Positions 43,975 to 54,318 of a stretch of DNA of 64,000 nt are shown in pieces. The position numbers and the translations under genes were made by a program. The stretch's first letter is position 1. Every line of letters begins with the position of its first letter. This DNA comes from Papaver somniferum (taxonomy: Eukaryota; Streptophyta; Magnoliopsida; Ranunculales; Papaveraceae), in NCBI RefSeq assembly GCF_003573695.1, contig NC_039358.1, positions 229,785,560 through 229,849,559 of the forward strand, in the 5' to 3' direction. The notes beneath the pieces were generated by a model, which saw only the letters and a program-made list of their open reading frames with translations, was not told where the DNA came from and searched no databases.

Positions 43975-44430
43975 TCGTTTTGGCATCCGCATAGGGAAGG
44001 TCGGTATCGCGTGGCCCGGAAAGGTGGTTGGCATGCCATTGGCACATGTAGCATGACATGCCTTAACGCGGTTTGGCGTGGCCAAAACTAGGGTTTTGGG
44101 CCAAAGGTTACCATGCGTTTTCTGGCGACCTTGGACGGCTAGGATTTGCATCTAGGATTGAAGGGTGGCCGTTGATCGTCGCACGCCTTCGTTTTGGTAG
44201 CCGCATAGGGAAGGCCGGTATGGTATGGCGCAGCAAGGTGGTTGGCATGCCATCGGCACATGTGGCATGGCATGCCTTTCCGCGGTTTGGCATGGCCAAA
44301 ACTAGGATTTTGGGCCAAAGGTTAACATGCGTTGTCTGGCGACCTTGGACGGCTAGGATTTGCATCTAGGATTGAAGGGTGGCCGTTGATCGTCGCACGC
44401 CTTCGTTTTGGTAGCCGTATAGGGAAGGCC
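43975..44430. repeat. about 213-bp GC-rich tandem repeat in the gypsy LTR
   Basis: Units run from CTTCGTTTTGG(T/C)A(G/T)CCGCATAGGG through GGCATGCCATTGGCACATG and CCAAAACTAGGGTTTTGG to TTGATCGTCGCACGC. Two units plus a partial are seen here. The right LTR has about two more (51085-51300 and 58274-58900, where unit starts fall at 58471, 58684 and 58898). Confidence 0.7.
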
Positions 44431-44439
44431 GGCATGGTA

Positions 44440-44690
44440 GGGCCAAGGCAAATGACACGGACGGCTTGGCATAGTGGGGCCAAGGGTTTGGACGGCTTGG
44501 CATGGTGGGGCCAAGGCAGAATGGTGCGAACGACTTGGCATAGTGGGGCCAAGACAGAATGGTGCGGACGGCGTGGCATAGTGGGGCCAAGGCAGAATGG
44601 TGCGGACGGCGTGGCATAGTGGGGCCAAGGCAGAATGGTGGGGAAGGCTTGGCATATTGGGGCCAAAGGTGTAGACGGCTTGGCATGGTA
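44440..44690. repeat. about 38-bp tandem repeat in the gypsy LTR
   Basis: Repeated GGCATAGTGGGGCCAAGG joined to CAGAATGGTGCGGACGGC, about six copies. The matching array in the right LTR is 58940-59180. Confidence 0.7.
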
Positions 44691-44759
44691 GGGCCATGGG
44701 TTTGGCATGCCATTGGCGCATGGTGCGGCCAGCATTGCTGGCATGCCTTGGCGCAGTAA

Positions 44760-45262
44760 ACGTGGCTGGCATGGTTTGCCATTGGCACAGTGGTGCGGCT
44801 ACCATGGTTGGCATTCCTTGGTGCGAAGATGTGGTTGGCATGCCTTGGCGCGAAGATGTGGATGGCATGGTTTGCCATTGGCACAGTGGTGCGGCTGCCA
44901 TGGTTGGCATGCCTTGGCGCGAAAGTGTGGATGGCATGGTTTGCCATTGGCACAGTGGTGCGGCTGGCATGGTTGGCATGCCTTGACGTGGAGATGTGGC
45001 TGGCATGGTTTTCCATTGGCACAGTGGTGTGGCTGGCACGGTTAGCATGCCTTGGCGCGGAGATGTGGTTGGCATGGTTTGCCATTGGACAGTGGTGCGG
45101 CTGGCACGGTTGGCATGCCTTGGCGCGGAGATGTGGCTGGCATGGTTTGCCATTGGCACAATGGTGCAGCTGGCATGGTTGGCATGCCTTGGCGCGGAGA
45201 TGTGGCTGGCATGGTTTGCCATTGGCACAGTGGTGCGGCTGGCATCGTTGGCATGCCTTGGC
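44760..45262. repeat. about 69-bp tandem repeat in the gypsy LTR
   Basis: About seven copies of GTGGCTGGCATGGTTTGCCA, TTGGCACAGTGGTGCGGCTG and GCATGGTTGGCATGCCTTGG, containing the palindrome GGCATGCC. The matching array in the right LTR is 59295-59790. Long open frames of about 300 residues on both strands are by-products of the repeat. Confidence 0.75.
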
Positions 45263-45811
45263 CCGATAGCATGAGAAATATGGTTTGGCATGGATGATGT
45301 TAGTCAATATTAAAGGTTTTGTCGTGGAACATGACTCATGTAAAAAAAAGGTACCCCGGTAATTCTTACGTAAGCATGCTGATTGATTCAATAAATGTGC
45401 TAATGGTCATAGTGAAGTCATGTCGGATGTACAATTTTACGATTTTAACCCTAAGCTAAAAACCACCATCAACATTAAGTCCCCTTCTTAGCTCGGAACA
45501 GGAGCATTGTTGCGAGGTAAGCAAAAGATGGTGACAGGCTAGGACAAAAAATCGAAAAAACAAGTCATGATAAGATGGTCAGGAAAGTCTGACTAACCTT
45601 TTTCGAGAGATAAAGAGAGTTTGTACTTCCCGTGTTGGCAGCCTTGCATAAATTGTACTAGTGGTGCAGACCGGGAGTGGTGAGATGAAAATTGCTGGCT
45701 TAGTCTGGCCATGCATCACCTTGGCTGGGTTAGAGAAGATCGTGACGCTGGCTTGGCGAGTTTGTTGGTGTTGGTGCGGCAAGTCATGGCGCGGCATGAT
45801 GGCGCAAGGCA

Positions 45812-45940
45812 TGACACAGTTTGGTGAGGCAAAGCATGTGCGGACGGTGGTGCAAGGCATGACACGGTTTGGTGAGGTAAAGCATGCGCGGACGGTGGTG
45901 CAAGGAATGACACGGTTTGGTGAGGCAAAGCATGCGCAGT
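45812..45940. repeat. 48-bp tandem repeat, 2.6 copies
   Basis: GACACGGTTTGGTGAGGCAA, AGCATGCGCGGACGGTGGTG and CAAGGCAT repeated at 45812, 45860 and 45908, just inside the gypsy internal region. It has the same GC-rich style as the LTR arrays. Confidence 0.65.
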
Positions 45941-46415
45941 TTGGCGTGTGGGGCCAAGGCAATGGCGTGGGTGCTCTTGGCATGGTGATTTTTCTTCGCG
46001 GGCCCGGTTGCCTCTTTTCCTTACTTGACTCAAATAGGAAGTCCTTGCCTTATTCAAAACCCAGCAAGTGTTATGCCCGTAGAAAGGGGGCGTTATTCCT
46101 TCTCCTCACGTCACCTTGTCGGTCTTTTTTTTTTTCCAAGTCTCGGTGCTGGCGGCAGAGAGTAACAAATGCGGGCAAGCGTGTATTAAACATGTACTTC
46201 CACGTTTTCTCACCAAACCCTAATTTACCTCGCTAGTAGAAAGCGATTTTATTAGAATCTGATATCACGCCTCAATCCGCGGCTAGTAGGAGGCTTCCCT
46301 TTTCGGGACTTCATCACTTTGCTGGTTATAAGAGATGATCTTGAATCCTTCATTTGCTCAGGTCGTTCTGAAATCGTGTCTATCCTTTATCCTTTCTCTG
46401 GTTTTGTAGCGCATA

Positions 46416-46740
46416 ATGGGATCTTCCACTGACCGACATGTCTCCAATTTTTCGGGGAGAAACTTTGGAGCCGACCAAAACCAGTCTTCTTCTCATGGGG
46501 AGACTTCCGAGGAAGATGATGATGTCGCGGTTGATGAAACTGAAACAACTTTTGGAGAAGACGACGAAACTGTTGTCGGTGGCATTGGAGAAGTAGTGGT
46601 GGCATACGCAGGGTTGGTTGCCGAGGCAGATGTTGGTAAACAGACGGATGATGTTCTGCTGAGAAGACTTCTGGGTGGGATGTTGAGGCTTCTATTGTTG
46701 ATGTGGCTTCCGGATGGAACCTTTGCTGTCTGAAAGATTG
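46416..46740 (+). pseudogene. antisense ORF relic near the 3' LTR of the large gypsy element
   Basis: From ATG 46416 (MGSSTDRHVSNFSGRNFGAD) a Ser/Glu/Asp-rich frame runs about 80 residues. A one-base shift would continue it to SGWNLCCLKDCWGKCLKKL near 46760. Its orientation is opposite to gag. The position, between pol remnant and 3' LTR, matches the antisense ORFs of Tat-type elements. Too short to assign a domain. Confidence 0.4.
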
Positions 46741-47097
46741 TTGGGGAAAGTGTTTGAAAAAGCTTTGACCGAAGCATTGGCAATTCACACATTAGCTTTC
46801 TATGACTAGCTTCTTCTTCTTCATTGTTTCCATTCTTCGTTTAGTTGTCCTGACGTTTTGCAGACTTTTTTTTTTACCTTCCTTGTATTCGCGGCGACTA
46901 GTTAAGGTTTCTGTCTTTGAATAAAAACTTCTCATTTTTGAAAGACCCAAGCCTTCCCTTAGAATGAGTTGGTGTTTCTGGTTGTGATTGGATGGTTAAT
47001 GGCTTCTCAATGATTTGGGATTTATTTGGTATATTTTTCTGAGATTTGAAAACTCATTCAGAAAGAAATGTATGCATTTTTGAATAAAAACGAAATC

Positions 47098-47493
47098 CTA
47101 AAGAAGAATACAAATGGTGCATTCATCTTGGGGAAATACAAATATCAAGCGGAAGGATAAATTGCTGAAGAAAATACTAAAAGGAGAGTGCTGGAAGAGG
47201 GTAGTACAGCGTTTTAGGGATTGAAAAGCTTGAGCCATCGCGAGTGAATTATTACTCCTCCCAGCTTTTCTGTGTTGATGAGCTTGCAAATAACCTCCCA
47301 AAAGGACGCCTGCCACCAGATATGGCTCGTCTTGTTTTTCTTTGGGTGAATCGGTCCGAGCATCTATCTTCACCGTCATCTTACCGACTTGAAACAAGTT
47401 CACTTTGATCACCATATCTCCGATTTGAAACGATTTCGGGTGTTGTGCAACCGTTTGAATCTTGGTCTCGTTAGTTTCGATGACAGCTTCCAA
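47098..47493 (-). pseudogene. probable integrase C-terminal remnant of the large gypsy element
   Basis: The frame contains FQIGDMVIKVN and, later, DEPYLVAGVLLGGYLQ. This echoes the gypsy integrase end (F..GD.VL....GPY.V..VL..GAY.L). Catalytic D,D,E parts are absent, so only the extreme C-terminus remains. If right, it shows that reverse transcriptase, RNase H and most of integrase were deleted between here and the protease. Confidence 0.45.
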
Positions 47494-47577
47494 ATTCTTT
47501 GAAAAGCGTTTGAATGTCCCAACGCCCCACTCAAATCTCTTGACAGCTTCCGTGCCAGTAATCGTGCTGAGTCTCCA

Positions 47578-48246
47578 TCACATAATAGGGGAAGAAATGA
47601 CTGGTTGTAAAGAAGATCGTTCGACCAGACTTACTTGCGTTTGGAATCTATGAGTTAGCGCCAACAGGTAATCTCCAGGTGTCCGGGTTCCATCAGTAAC
47701 TCGTCGATGCAGCAGCACGCGGGACGATTTGTTGGAGATTCTTTGGGGCGTTGACATCGGTAGAGGGGATGTTCCTAATTCCGCCTGGTTGTCGAGTACC
47801 CACACGTGCCCTAATATCATGTCGTAACCCAGTTCTTTGACAATGTGGAATTTTCTACGCGCTAAAGCGTCTCCCACCTTGATCTCGAGGATAATGTAGT
47901 CGTACGTGTTCAAGGCTTCCCCTCCCGGGTTCTTAATCACGGATGGGGAACGGGTAGCCTCTTGTTTCGTAAATATCGCAGATTTCAGAGTCTTGAAAGT
48001 AACAATGTTGAAGTCAGAGGCCGTGTCGATTAGCATGTTGTCGAATTCAATACCTCTTAAATAGGACAGGGTCAGCAGTCCCCAGTTGTCCTTTTCGATT
48101 CCGCTCGCTGAGAGAGCGTGGGCTCTTGGTGTGTCTTCCGTGGAGGGAAAAAGACGCTTGCCCGACACGACACGATTGAGAGCCGTGAAGATATCTTGGC
48201 GCTGTACCTTAGAAAGGTAGAGAATTTCGCATACGTGCTGCATCAT
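47578..48246 (-). pseudogene. retropepsin-like frame of the large gypsy element
   Basis: Contains DNMLIDTASDFNIV in the place of the catalytic D-T-G-S motif, with Gly replaced by Ala, and GYDMILGHVWVLDNQ as the second retropepsin motif (usually ..IIGR.WL). Upstream residues (VVSGKRLFPSTED) resemble the gag-protease linker. The altered active site and lack of downstream pol suggest a dead protein. Confidence 0.6.
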
Positions 48247-48249
48247 GGA

Positions 48250-49887
48250 TCACATAGTCTCGTGCACGGAGTCCCCAGAGACTCCACAATTCCTCAGCGG
48301 AAGTGGGTCTCGATGTACTCCATCGTTTCCTAGTTGAAGTTCCCCTGCTTCTATCTTTTCTTTGAAGATATGCTTCAGTCTGTTGCAATCACTGGTTGGG
48401 TGGTGAAAAAATCTGTGGTAGTGGCAGTATTTGGGGTTTGTCATCTCGGCGTCACTCGGTGGGCGTCTGGGAGGTGGTAGTCTGATAACATCATCTTGAA
48501 TCCATGCTTCTAAGAGATCGATCACCTTCTCAATGGGAAACGGGAAATCCAGGGTATTTCCTTCAGCTTCGTGATGATGCATGGGAGCTTTAGCGGCGGC
48601 TTTACGTGGCGGAGTTGCTCGTCTTCCTGGTGCTTCGCGTTTAGGCTGCTGGTCTGCAGATGGAGCCTTCCTTTTTCCTCCCTCGTTTACTACGCTCACA
48701 GAGGAGGGAACAGTATTGTACTGCTTCTAGATGAGACGTCTATTCCCGCGAGTTTCGCGTACATCTTCGGCTCTGGTTGGTCTAGCTCTTTCTAATAATG
48801 CTGGTGTTGTCGTTGTTGATCGCCTGGCAGCTTCATGGAGCTCAGAGAATGTCTGGAAACGCAGGTTCTCTAGCAAAGCGCGGTAAGTGGGAACCATACC
48901 GTTGATGCATGAATTCACCAGTTATTGCTTGGTCACGTTTGGGTCATGACGATCTAGTGCTTGAACCCTGAATCTCTTAACGAAATCATTTGGATGTTCG
49001 TTGTCCCGTTGGTACATCCTTCCTAGGTCGGAGAAGGTAACTTTTTCAGACACAAAGAAGTATTTCTTGTAAAATGTGGTAACCATGCCATCCCAGTTGG
49101 GGATGCTGTTTGGCGCGATGTTGTTGTACCATGTGTACGCTCTTCCGGTAAGCTATTTCGAAAACTCCCTCAGATGAAGAACGTGATTGTATTCATGTTA
49201 TCCTAGGGACTCCAAGAAGCGAGAGACATGTTCACGTGCATTTCCGGCGCCGTCGTATAGGGTGAATTGAGGAGAGAAGTATCTTCTTGGAAGAGGAATC
49301 CTTTGTATTTCAGGTGGGTAAGGAGGTTGATGCTGATGCATGTCTATTTCATCATTATTGATTCGATTCCGGAGAAGTTGCTCCAGATCCTCTCGTGTGA
49401 CAAAATTGGACGGCTGACTTATTTCTAATGGGGTTCTGACACGAATCTCCTCGTTCCCGGAGACGCGTTCCGCCGAGGTGCTAGCGTCGGGGGTGTTGGA
49501 GGCGTTTCTAATCGGCTCTGGAGGGCGTGACTCACGCGGCACCAACTCTGTCAGGTCTTTGAGGAAGACGAGTACTTCTTTATGTGTCGAAACCATATTC
49601 GTCTGGGCTCTAGCGAGAACCTCTTGTCGTTCCATTAAATCAACGATGGTGATATAGGGTCGGCTTCCTCTGGTTCCTCCGGTTTCTCGTCCCGTTGGTG
49701 GGGTAGTTGGAGTCTTAGTGGCGGTTGGAGGTGCCATGCTTGACGAAGCGTTAGGAGAGGTAGCGGCAGATCTGGCCCTGGTGACTGGTGGCGTAACGCC
49801 TGAAAGAGCGCTTTCATTACTGCAAGGATTAGCAAGTTGCGCATGGACATTAGAGGTGGCAGCGGCTCTGGCCCTAGTGATCGACAT
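48250..49887 (-). pseudogene. Gag of the large gypsy element, with stops
   Basis: Starts ATG 49887 (MSITRARAAATSNVHAQLAN). The capsid-like part includes PPEIQRIPLPRRYFSPQFTL and, past stops near 49155 (TAG) and 48920 (TAA), LTGRAYTWYNNIAPN and FVKRFRVQALDRHDPN, which is the retrotransposon gag signature. The last part has YCHYHRFFHHPTSDCNRLKH, a C-x2-H-x4-H-x4-C knuckle. Shifts and stops make it non-functional. Confidence 0.7.
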
Positions 49888-50091
49888 TGTTACACCTGAA
49901 GGAGTGGTTTCGGTATTACTGGGGTTAGTAGGTGGCGTAGTGATGATGTTGGAAGTAGTGTTAACACCAGGGACAGATTATGTGTTGGTGTTCTCGGCAG
50001 CTGGTCCGGATCTGAGTTTCACCATGTTGGAGTTGGAAGTGAAAGGTGATATCGGAAATTTGGAAATCGATAGTGCAACCGAGAGATTGAT

Positions 50092-50110
50092 CTCCCACTG
50101 TGGTCGCCAA
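50092..50110 (-). other. primer-binding site of the large gypsy element
   Basis: Minus strand immediately after the right LTR: ATTGGCGACCACAGTGGGAG. TGGCGACC-type sites are common in plant gypsy elements. Fixes the orientation. Confidence 0.6.
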
Positions 50111-51314
50111 TTGTTTGAGGGTGAAAACGAATTCTGCTGATTTTGGTAATTTCAGGTGTGTGGGTGAGAAACGAATTTAAACCCTAAACAATGTACTGCA
50201 AGGGAGTACTTTAGATTCGAGAGATCAATCTGTACAAATCCGGCCTAAACCAATAAATGGCCGTTCCAGACTTGCTTCGGTCACAAAGTGAAGGAGAAGG
50301 GTTGGTTTTGGGGAGGGAAGCGAAGAAAATGTTGAGACCAGAACAGTTGATTCTGGAAGAGTAGTTGTTTTCTACAACTTGTATCAGAAAGTGGGAAGCT
50401 AACAGATGGAAAGCTATCAAATGTTTTCTTAGTGTTGTATGCTCCTGACCTGAACTTGTTGTTCGGTAAAAATAGGTAATGCCTATTTATATAAGTCGAA
50501 GTGAAACGTACTCTTGTCTCATTAAGAAATGCAAAACGAGTGAATAAATGGGAGGAGGTGGTAACCGGTAACGCATGGAATTGATGTTCCATAAAAGAAA
50601 GCGTTTCTCCATTACTCCCTGTATTTACTAACCGCCTCATCCTTATGATACTTTCTTATAACGGGCGTAGTGTACGCCGCACGCTATAAACCGCCAAACC
50701 AATACCCAATGAGCATCCCCCAGTTTGTGACATGCGTTGATGTCTCGAGTGTTTTCATGGAAAACATATAACATGTTGTTGTCGTCTGGAAAGTCGAGCT
50801 TGGGAGACTTGTCGGCTTGGTGACCTTTGACGGTCGAGATTTTGCATCTTAAGAGGAGAGGTAGCCTTGATTATTGCAACCCTTCATTTGGTAGCCAGTG
50901 GCATGAAAGCCTGCTCGGTATGGCTTTAATATGGCCTGGTTTAGGCGCGGACAAAAGTTAGGGTTTTGCCTTTGTTTAGGCGCGACCAAAATAGGGCCAA
51001 AAGTTGTCATGCGTTAGATGGTAACCTTGGACGGCTAAGATATGCATCTTCGATGAAAAGGTGGTCGATGATCGTTGCAGGCCTTCGTTTTGGCATCCGC
51101 ATAGGGAAGGCCGGTATGGCGTGGCGCGGCAAGGTGGTTGGCATGCCATTGGCACATGTGGCATGGCATGCCTTGGCGTAGTTTGGCGTGGCTAAAACTA
51201 GGTTTTTGGGCCAAAGGTTACCATGCGTTGTCTGGCGACCTTGGACGGCTAGGATTTGCATCTAGGATTGAAGGGTGATCGTTGATCATCGCACGCCTTC
51301 ATTTTTGTAGTCGT

Positions 51315-53324
51315 TGATGAGTGCCAAATATTGTATATATTTATCCCTTTTTGTTGGCATTTTAACTCACCTTTTGTGCATTAATTCTACATTTTATCCC
51401 ATATTCTGTATTTTCATTGTTTTCAAGAATAAATATTTTTATTAATTAATTTTGCATTTTTAGGTAATAAATAAAGTTCGGATGAGTCGCGGAGCGAAAA
51501 GAGCAGAAAAGTAGTGAAAAGCCGGGAGAAATTACGCAAGGAAGCCGCGAAGAATGGTGCGCACAACCTCATTTTCTACACACAAAAGCGCCTCCGTTCT
51601 CAGCCGTCAGATCAGTTCTCAGAAGCATCCAACGGTCGCTCCTTCATAGAGCATCAAAATCTGAAGTCTCTGCCAAGCACCACAGCGCTGAAATTCCAAG
51701 CCTTCAGATTAGATGGTAGTTGAATCCAACGGTCGCTCCCTTGCTGTTCATCAACGTTTGATATCTCCGCCTTACACTACAACACCTAACCCCATCTAGA
51801 GTCGTTAACTTCGTTGTATAAAAAAATCCAGCGGTCGCTACAAGCTTCACTTCATCTCACCGTCCGATTGATCTTTCATCTCCCTATCCCACGGCTCAGC
51901 GTCGCAGATCATCAAACTCGATACACTCGCCTCACACCCTAGCGACCGAGCACCTACACCTCAAACAAACGCACCCTTCCCTTTCTCCTTCGAACCATCT
52001 CCTCCATCACCCCCTCTGCAGAACCGCCATGCCCCGTACCACCACCATGTCCGTCTCCATCACCACCACCTCACCCCAAATCACTCCACTATTTTCTCCC
52101 CAAATCACTCTACCTATACCCATCATCACTATCACGTTTTACATCAACTAATCTCCTCAATTTCTCATCTCTCTGCCTGAAACCCTAGGTGAGAAATTGG
52201 GGATATAAATGATGATTAAAGCATCAATTGGAGCTCGAGAGGAACGAGAAGAAGCAGGAGAAGATTGGGTCGACGAGATGGAGCGAGTATCTCATCAACA
52301 ATAGGTAAATCAATTTCACCAAACCCTAGTTCTACTGATTTTGGGGAAAAATTGGGGAAAACCCTAATTGGGTAATGGGGTATAAATTGATGTCATATGA
52401 AGTATGTAGAGGACACTGTATACCTCTCTGGACTAGCCAGTAGAGAATTGAGCTAAATTTTAATGCATTTCAAATTTCAGTGCTTATCAGTGACAGTTGA
52501 AAATTGCTTCTGTTTGTAGTTATCTGATATGTTGCAATTTGTGTTTAATTTATATCATATGATGAATGTGAATGTTTTACTCATGGTTAGCATGAGCTAA
52601 TCAGCTTCAGGCCAAGGCTTAGTGAAGCCTTGTGCACTGTCAAGTGTGAATGAGCTAGGATAGTTACTTCCCGTTGCTGTGTTTTGATTGTGCAAATGAG
52701 AGATGCCAATGTTCATAGAGCCTGTGATTGGCTGTACTGTCAAAAGACAGCCAATGCTAGGGGTAGACTAGTGAGCAAGTTGGTGTTCTTCCATTTCTAG
52801 TTGTATGCTTAGGAATGAACACAACCTAGAAACATGTCACTTGATTAGGACACAAGGTGGATCATAAGCCTTGGCTTACCCACCAATTCCCTCTCTGTCA
52901 CTTTTATTTTTCAGTCCTGTATGCTTGTATTTCAGTTACTTTTCTTGCCTTTCATTTTCTTGCACCTTGTAGCTTTTGTGCACTGAAGTCAGTGCATAAT
53001 CCTCACCCTGCCCTTGGCTGCCAAGCCTTGGTTATTTGCTGCTTTTCTTGGCTGTTTCTTTGCTGCTTTACTTTCCAAGCCTTGGTTCCTTGTCTGTTAT
53101 CTTTCCCTGCTGTGGTTCTTAGCCTGTTTCTCTATTGCTTTACCTTGCATTCTTGTTTGTATGCCTGAAACCTTGCCTGCCATAGTGCATTGCCACTCTT
53201 ATTAGCCTAGGAAAACTTCTTATATGCTCCTCTCCCTGTGGACAAACCCCTACTCACCCTTTTATTACAAATCTTGACCTTGTATACTTGCAAGTGTTTT
53301 GTGTGCATCTTTATCATCACACCA
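51315..53324 (+). repeat. 5' LTR of the Athila-like element
   Basis: 2010 bp. TATAAAAAAA near 51817 is a likely TATA box. Only about ten isolated base differences from the 3' LTR were noticed, apart from the block at 52110-52175. Small open frames inside (for example 52857-53168) recur in both LTRs and look non-coding. Confidence 0.9.
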
Positions 53325-53330
53325 AGTTTT

Positions 53331-53348
53331 TGGCGCCGCTGCCGGGGA
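53331..53348 (+). other. primer-binding site (tRNA-Asp type)
   Basis: TGGCGCCGCTGCCGGGGA, six bases after the LTR. It differs at one base from the complement of the tRNA-Asp 3' end used by Athila elements. Confidence 0.75.
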
Positions 53349-53379
53349 GCTGGCTGCCATCTTTTTGAAGTTTTCAATG

Positions 53380-53800
53380 TGCTGCTGCAAGTGTTGCTGA
53401 AGCTGCTGCAAGTGTTGCTGAAGCTGCTGCAAGTGCAAGTGTTGCTGAAGCTGCTGCTGCTGCTGGTGTGGAGCTGCTGCTGCCAAGCTGCTGTTGCTGT
53501 TGCTTCTGCCAACTTGCTGCCAACTGCTGCCAACTGAAGCTGCCTAGCTGCTGCTGCAAGTGCTGCTACTGGTGCTGTTGCTGTGCAGCTGCTGCTGTTG
53601 CTGCTGCTGCCAAAGCCAAAGCCAAAGCCAACTCTCTGCTGCTGGGCTTGCAACCTCTGAACTGAGCTTGAACCAACTGAGCTGGGCTCAGTAACCTCAA
53701 CTTCTGCTGGGCTTGCAACTTCTGCTCTTGGGCTTCGCTGCTTCAGCTGGGCTCCGTTGCTGCTGCTGCTGGGCTCTGCTACACCTGCTGCTGCTGGGCT
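53380..53800 (+). repeat. CTG/CTGCAAGTG-rich low-complexity leader
   Basis: Imperfect repeats of GCTGCTGCAAGTGTTGCTGAA and GCTGGGCT. Open on several frames as Leu-, Ala-, Gln- or Cys-rich strings, so the frames are compositional. Lies between primer site and gag. Confidence 0.65.
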
Positions 53801-54318
53801 TGGACGTGAGCTGCTAGGACGATCCTAAAGCCCAACTGGGCTGTGCAACTAAAAAGGGGACTAAAAGCCTATTTTTGGGCTTCCCTCCAAAAACAAGTAA
53901 GCCTAACCCATGAGTTAACCCACTTGGGCCTCATTTAAATTCAAATTTGGGCTTGTAATAATTTATTTAATTATTTATTTTGAGATTGTAATAATTTTTT
54001 ATTTTCTTTTTCTTTTTTTTATATTTGGGATTGTAATAATTTTTTTTTTTTTTCTTTATTTTTCTTTTATTTTTCTTTTTTCTTTTATGGGCTTGTTTTA
54101 ATTATTATTGTTTTTATTTTCTTTTATGAGTTGTGATAATTTATGCTAGGTTTAGTTCAAAAATTTCTTTTTCCAAAGCCCAAATCTTTTAAACCAAAAA
54201 CAAAACCCCTTCTTTAAACCAAAACCCATTCAAAACCAAATCTTCATAACCCTTGTGGGCCAAATTGTTTCCGATTGCTCTGTCTGACCAACATGTTAGT
54301 TAAGGTACCTACTAGGAC
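53801..54318. other. T-rich leader upstream of gag
   Basis: Poly-T-rich untranslated sequence (53990-54170) with GGGATTGTAATAATTT repeats. No gene recognised. Confidence 0.5.

Larger units (their letters stand above)
34016..45474 (-). repeat. left LTR of the large gypsy element (interrupted)
   Basis: The LTR pieces are 34016-34366 and 43353-45474, split by the Tat-like insertion at TGTTG. The sequence across the split matches the uninterrupted right LTR (CCTGAACTTGTTGTTCGG at about 50451). On the minus strand TGTATAAATAGGAAT (43372-43386) is a likely TATA box. The GC-rich repeats at 43975-45262 belong to this LTR. Confidence 0.85.

Noticed and set aside
44760..45262. Regularly spaced repeats that might suggest a CRISPR array
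   Set aside because: The repeats are contiguous tandem units without unique spacers, in a plant retrotransposon LTR.
44353..45391. Open frames of 312 and 341 residues on the minus strand, and others on the plus strand, within the gypsy LTR
   Set aside because: They simply translate the 38-bp and 69-bp tandem repeats in every frame, have no domain, and recur in part in the other LTR (59050-59808).
52857..53205. Hydrophobic small frames that might be membrane peptides
   Set aside because: They lie inside the LTR and occur identically in the second LTR (57801-58149); no gene signal beyond the repeat itself.
53207..53665. Gln/Ala/Ser-rich minus-strand frame and Leu/Cys-rich plus-strand frame
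   Set aside because: Produced by CTG-rich low-complexity leader of the Athila-like element; open in many frames at once.
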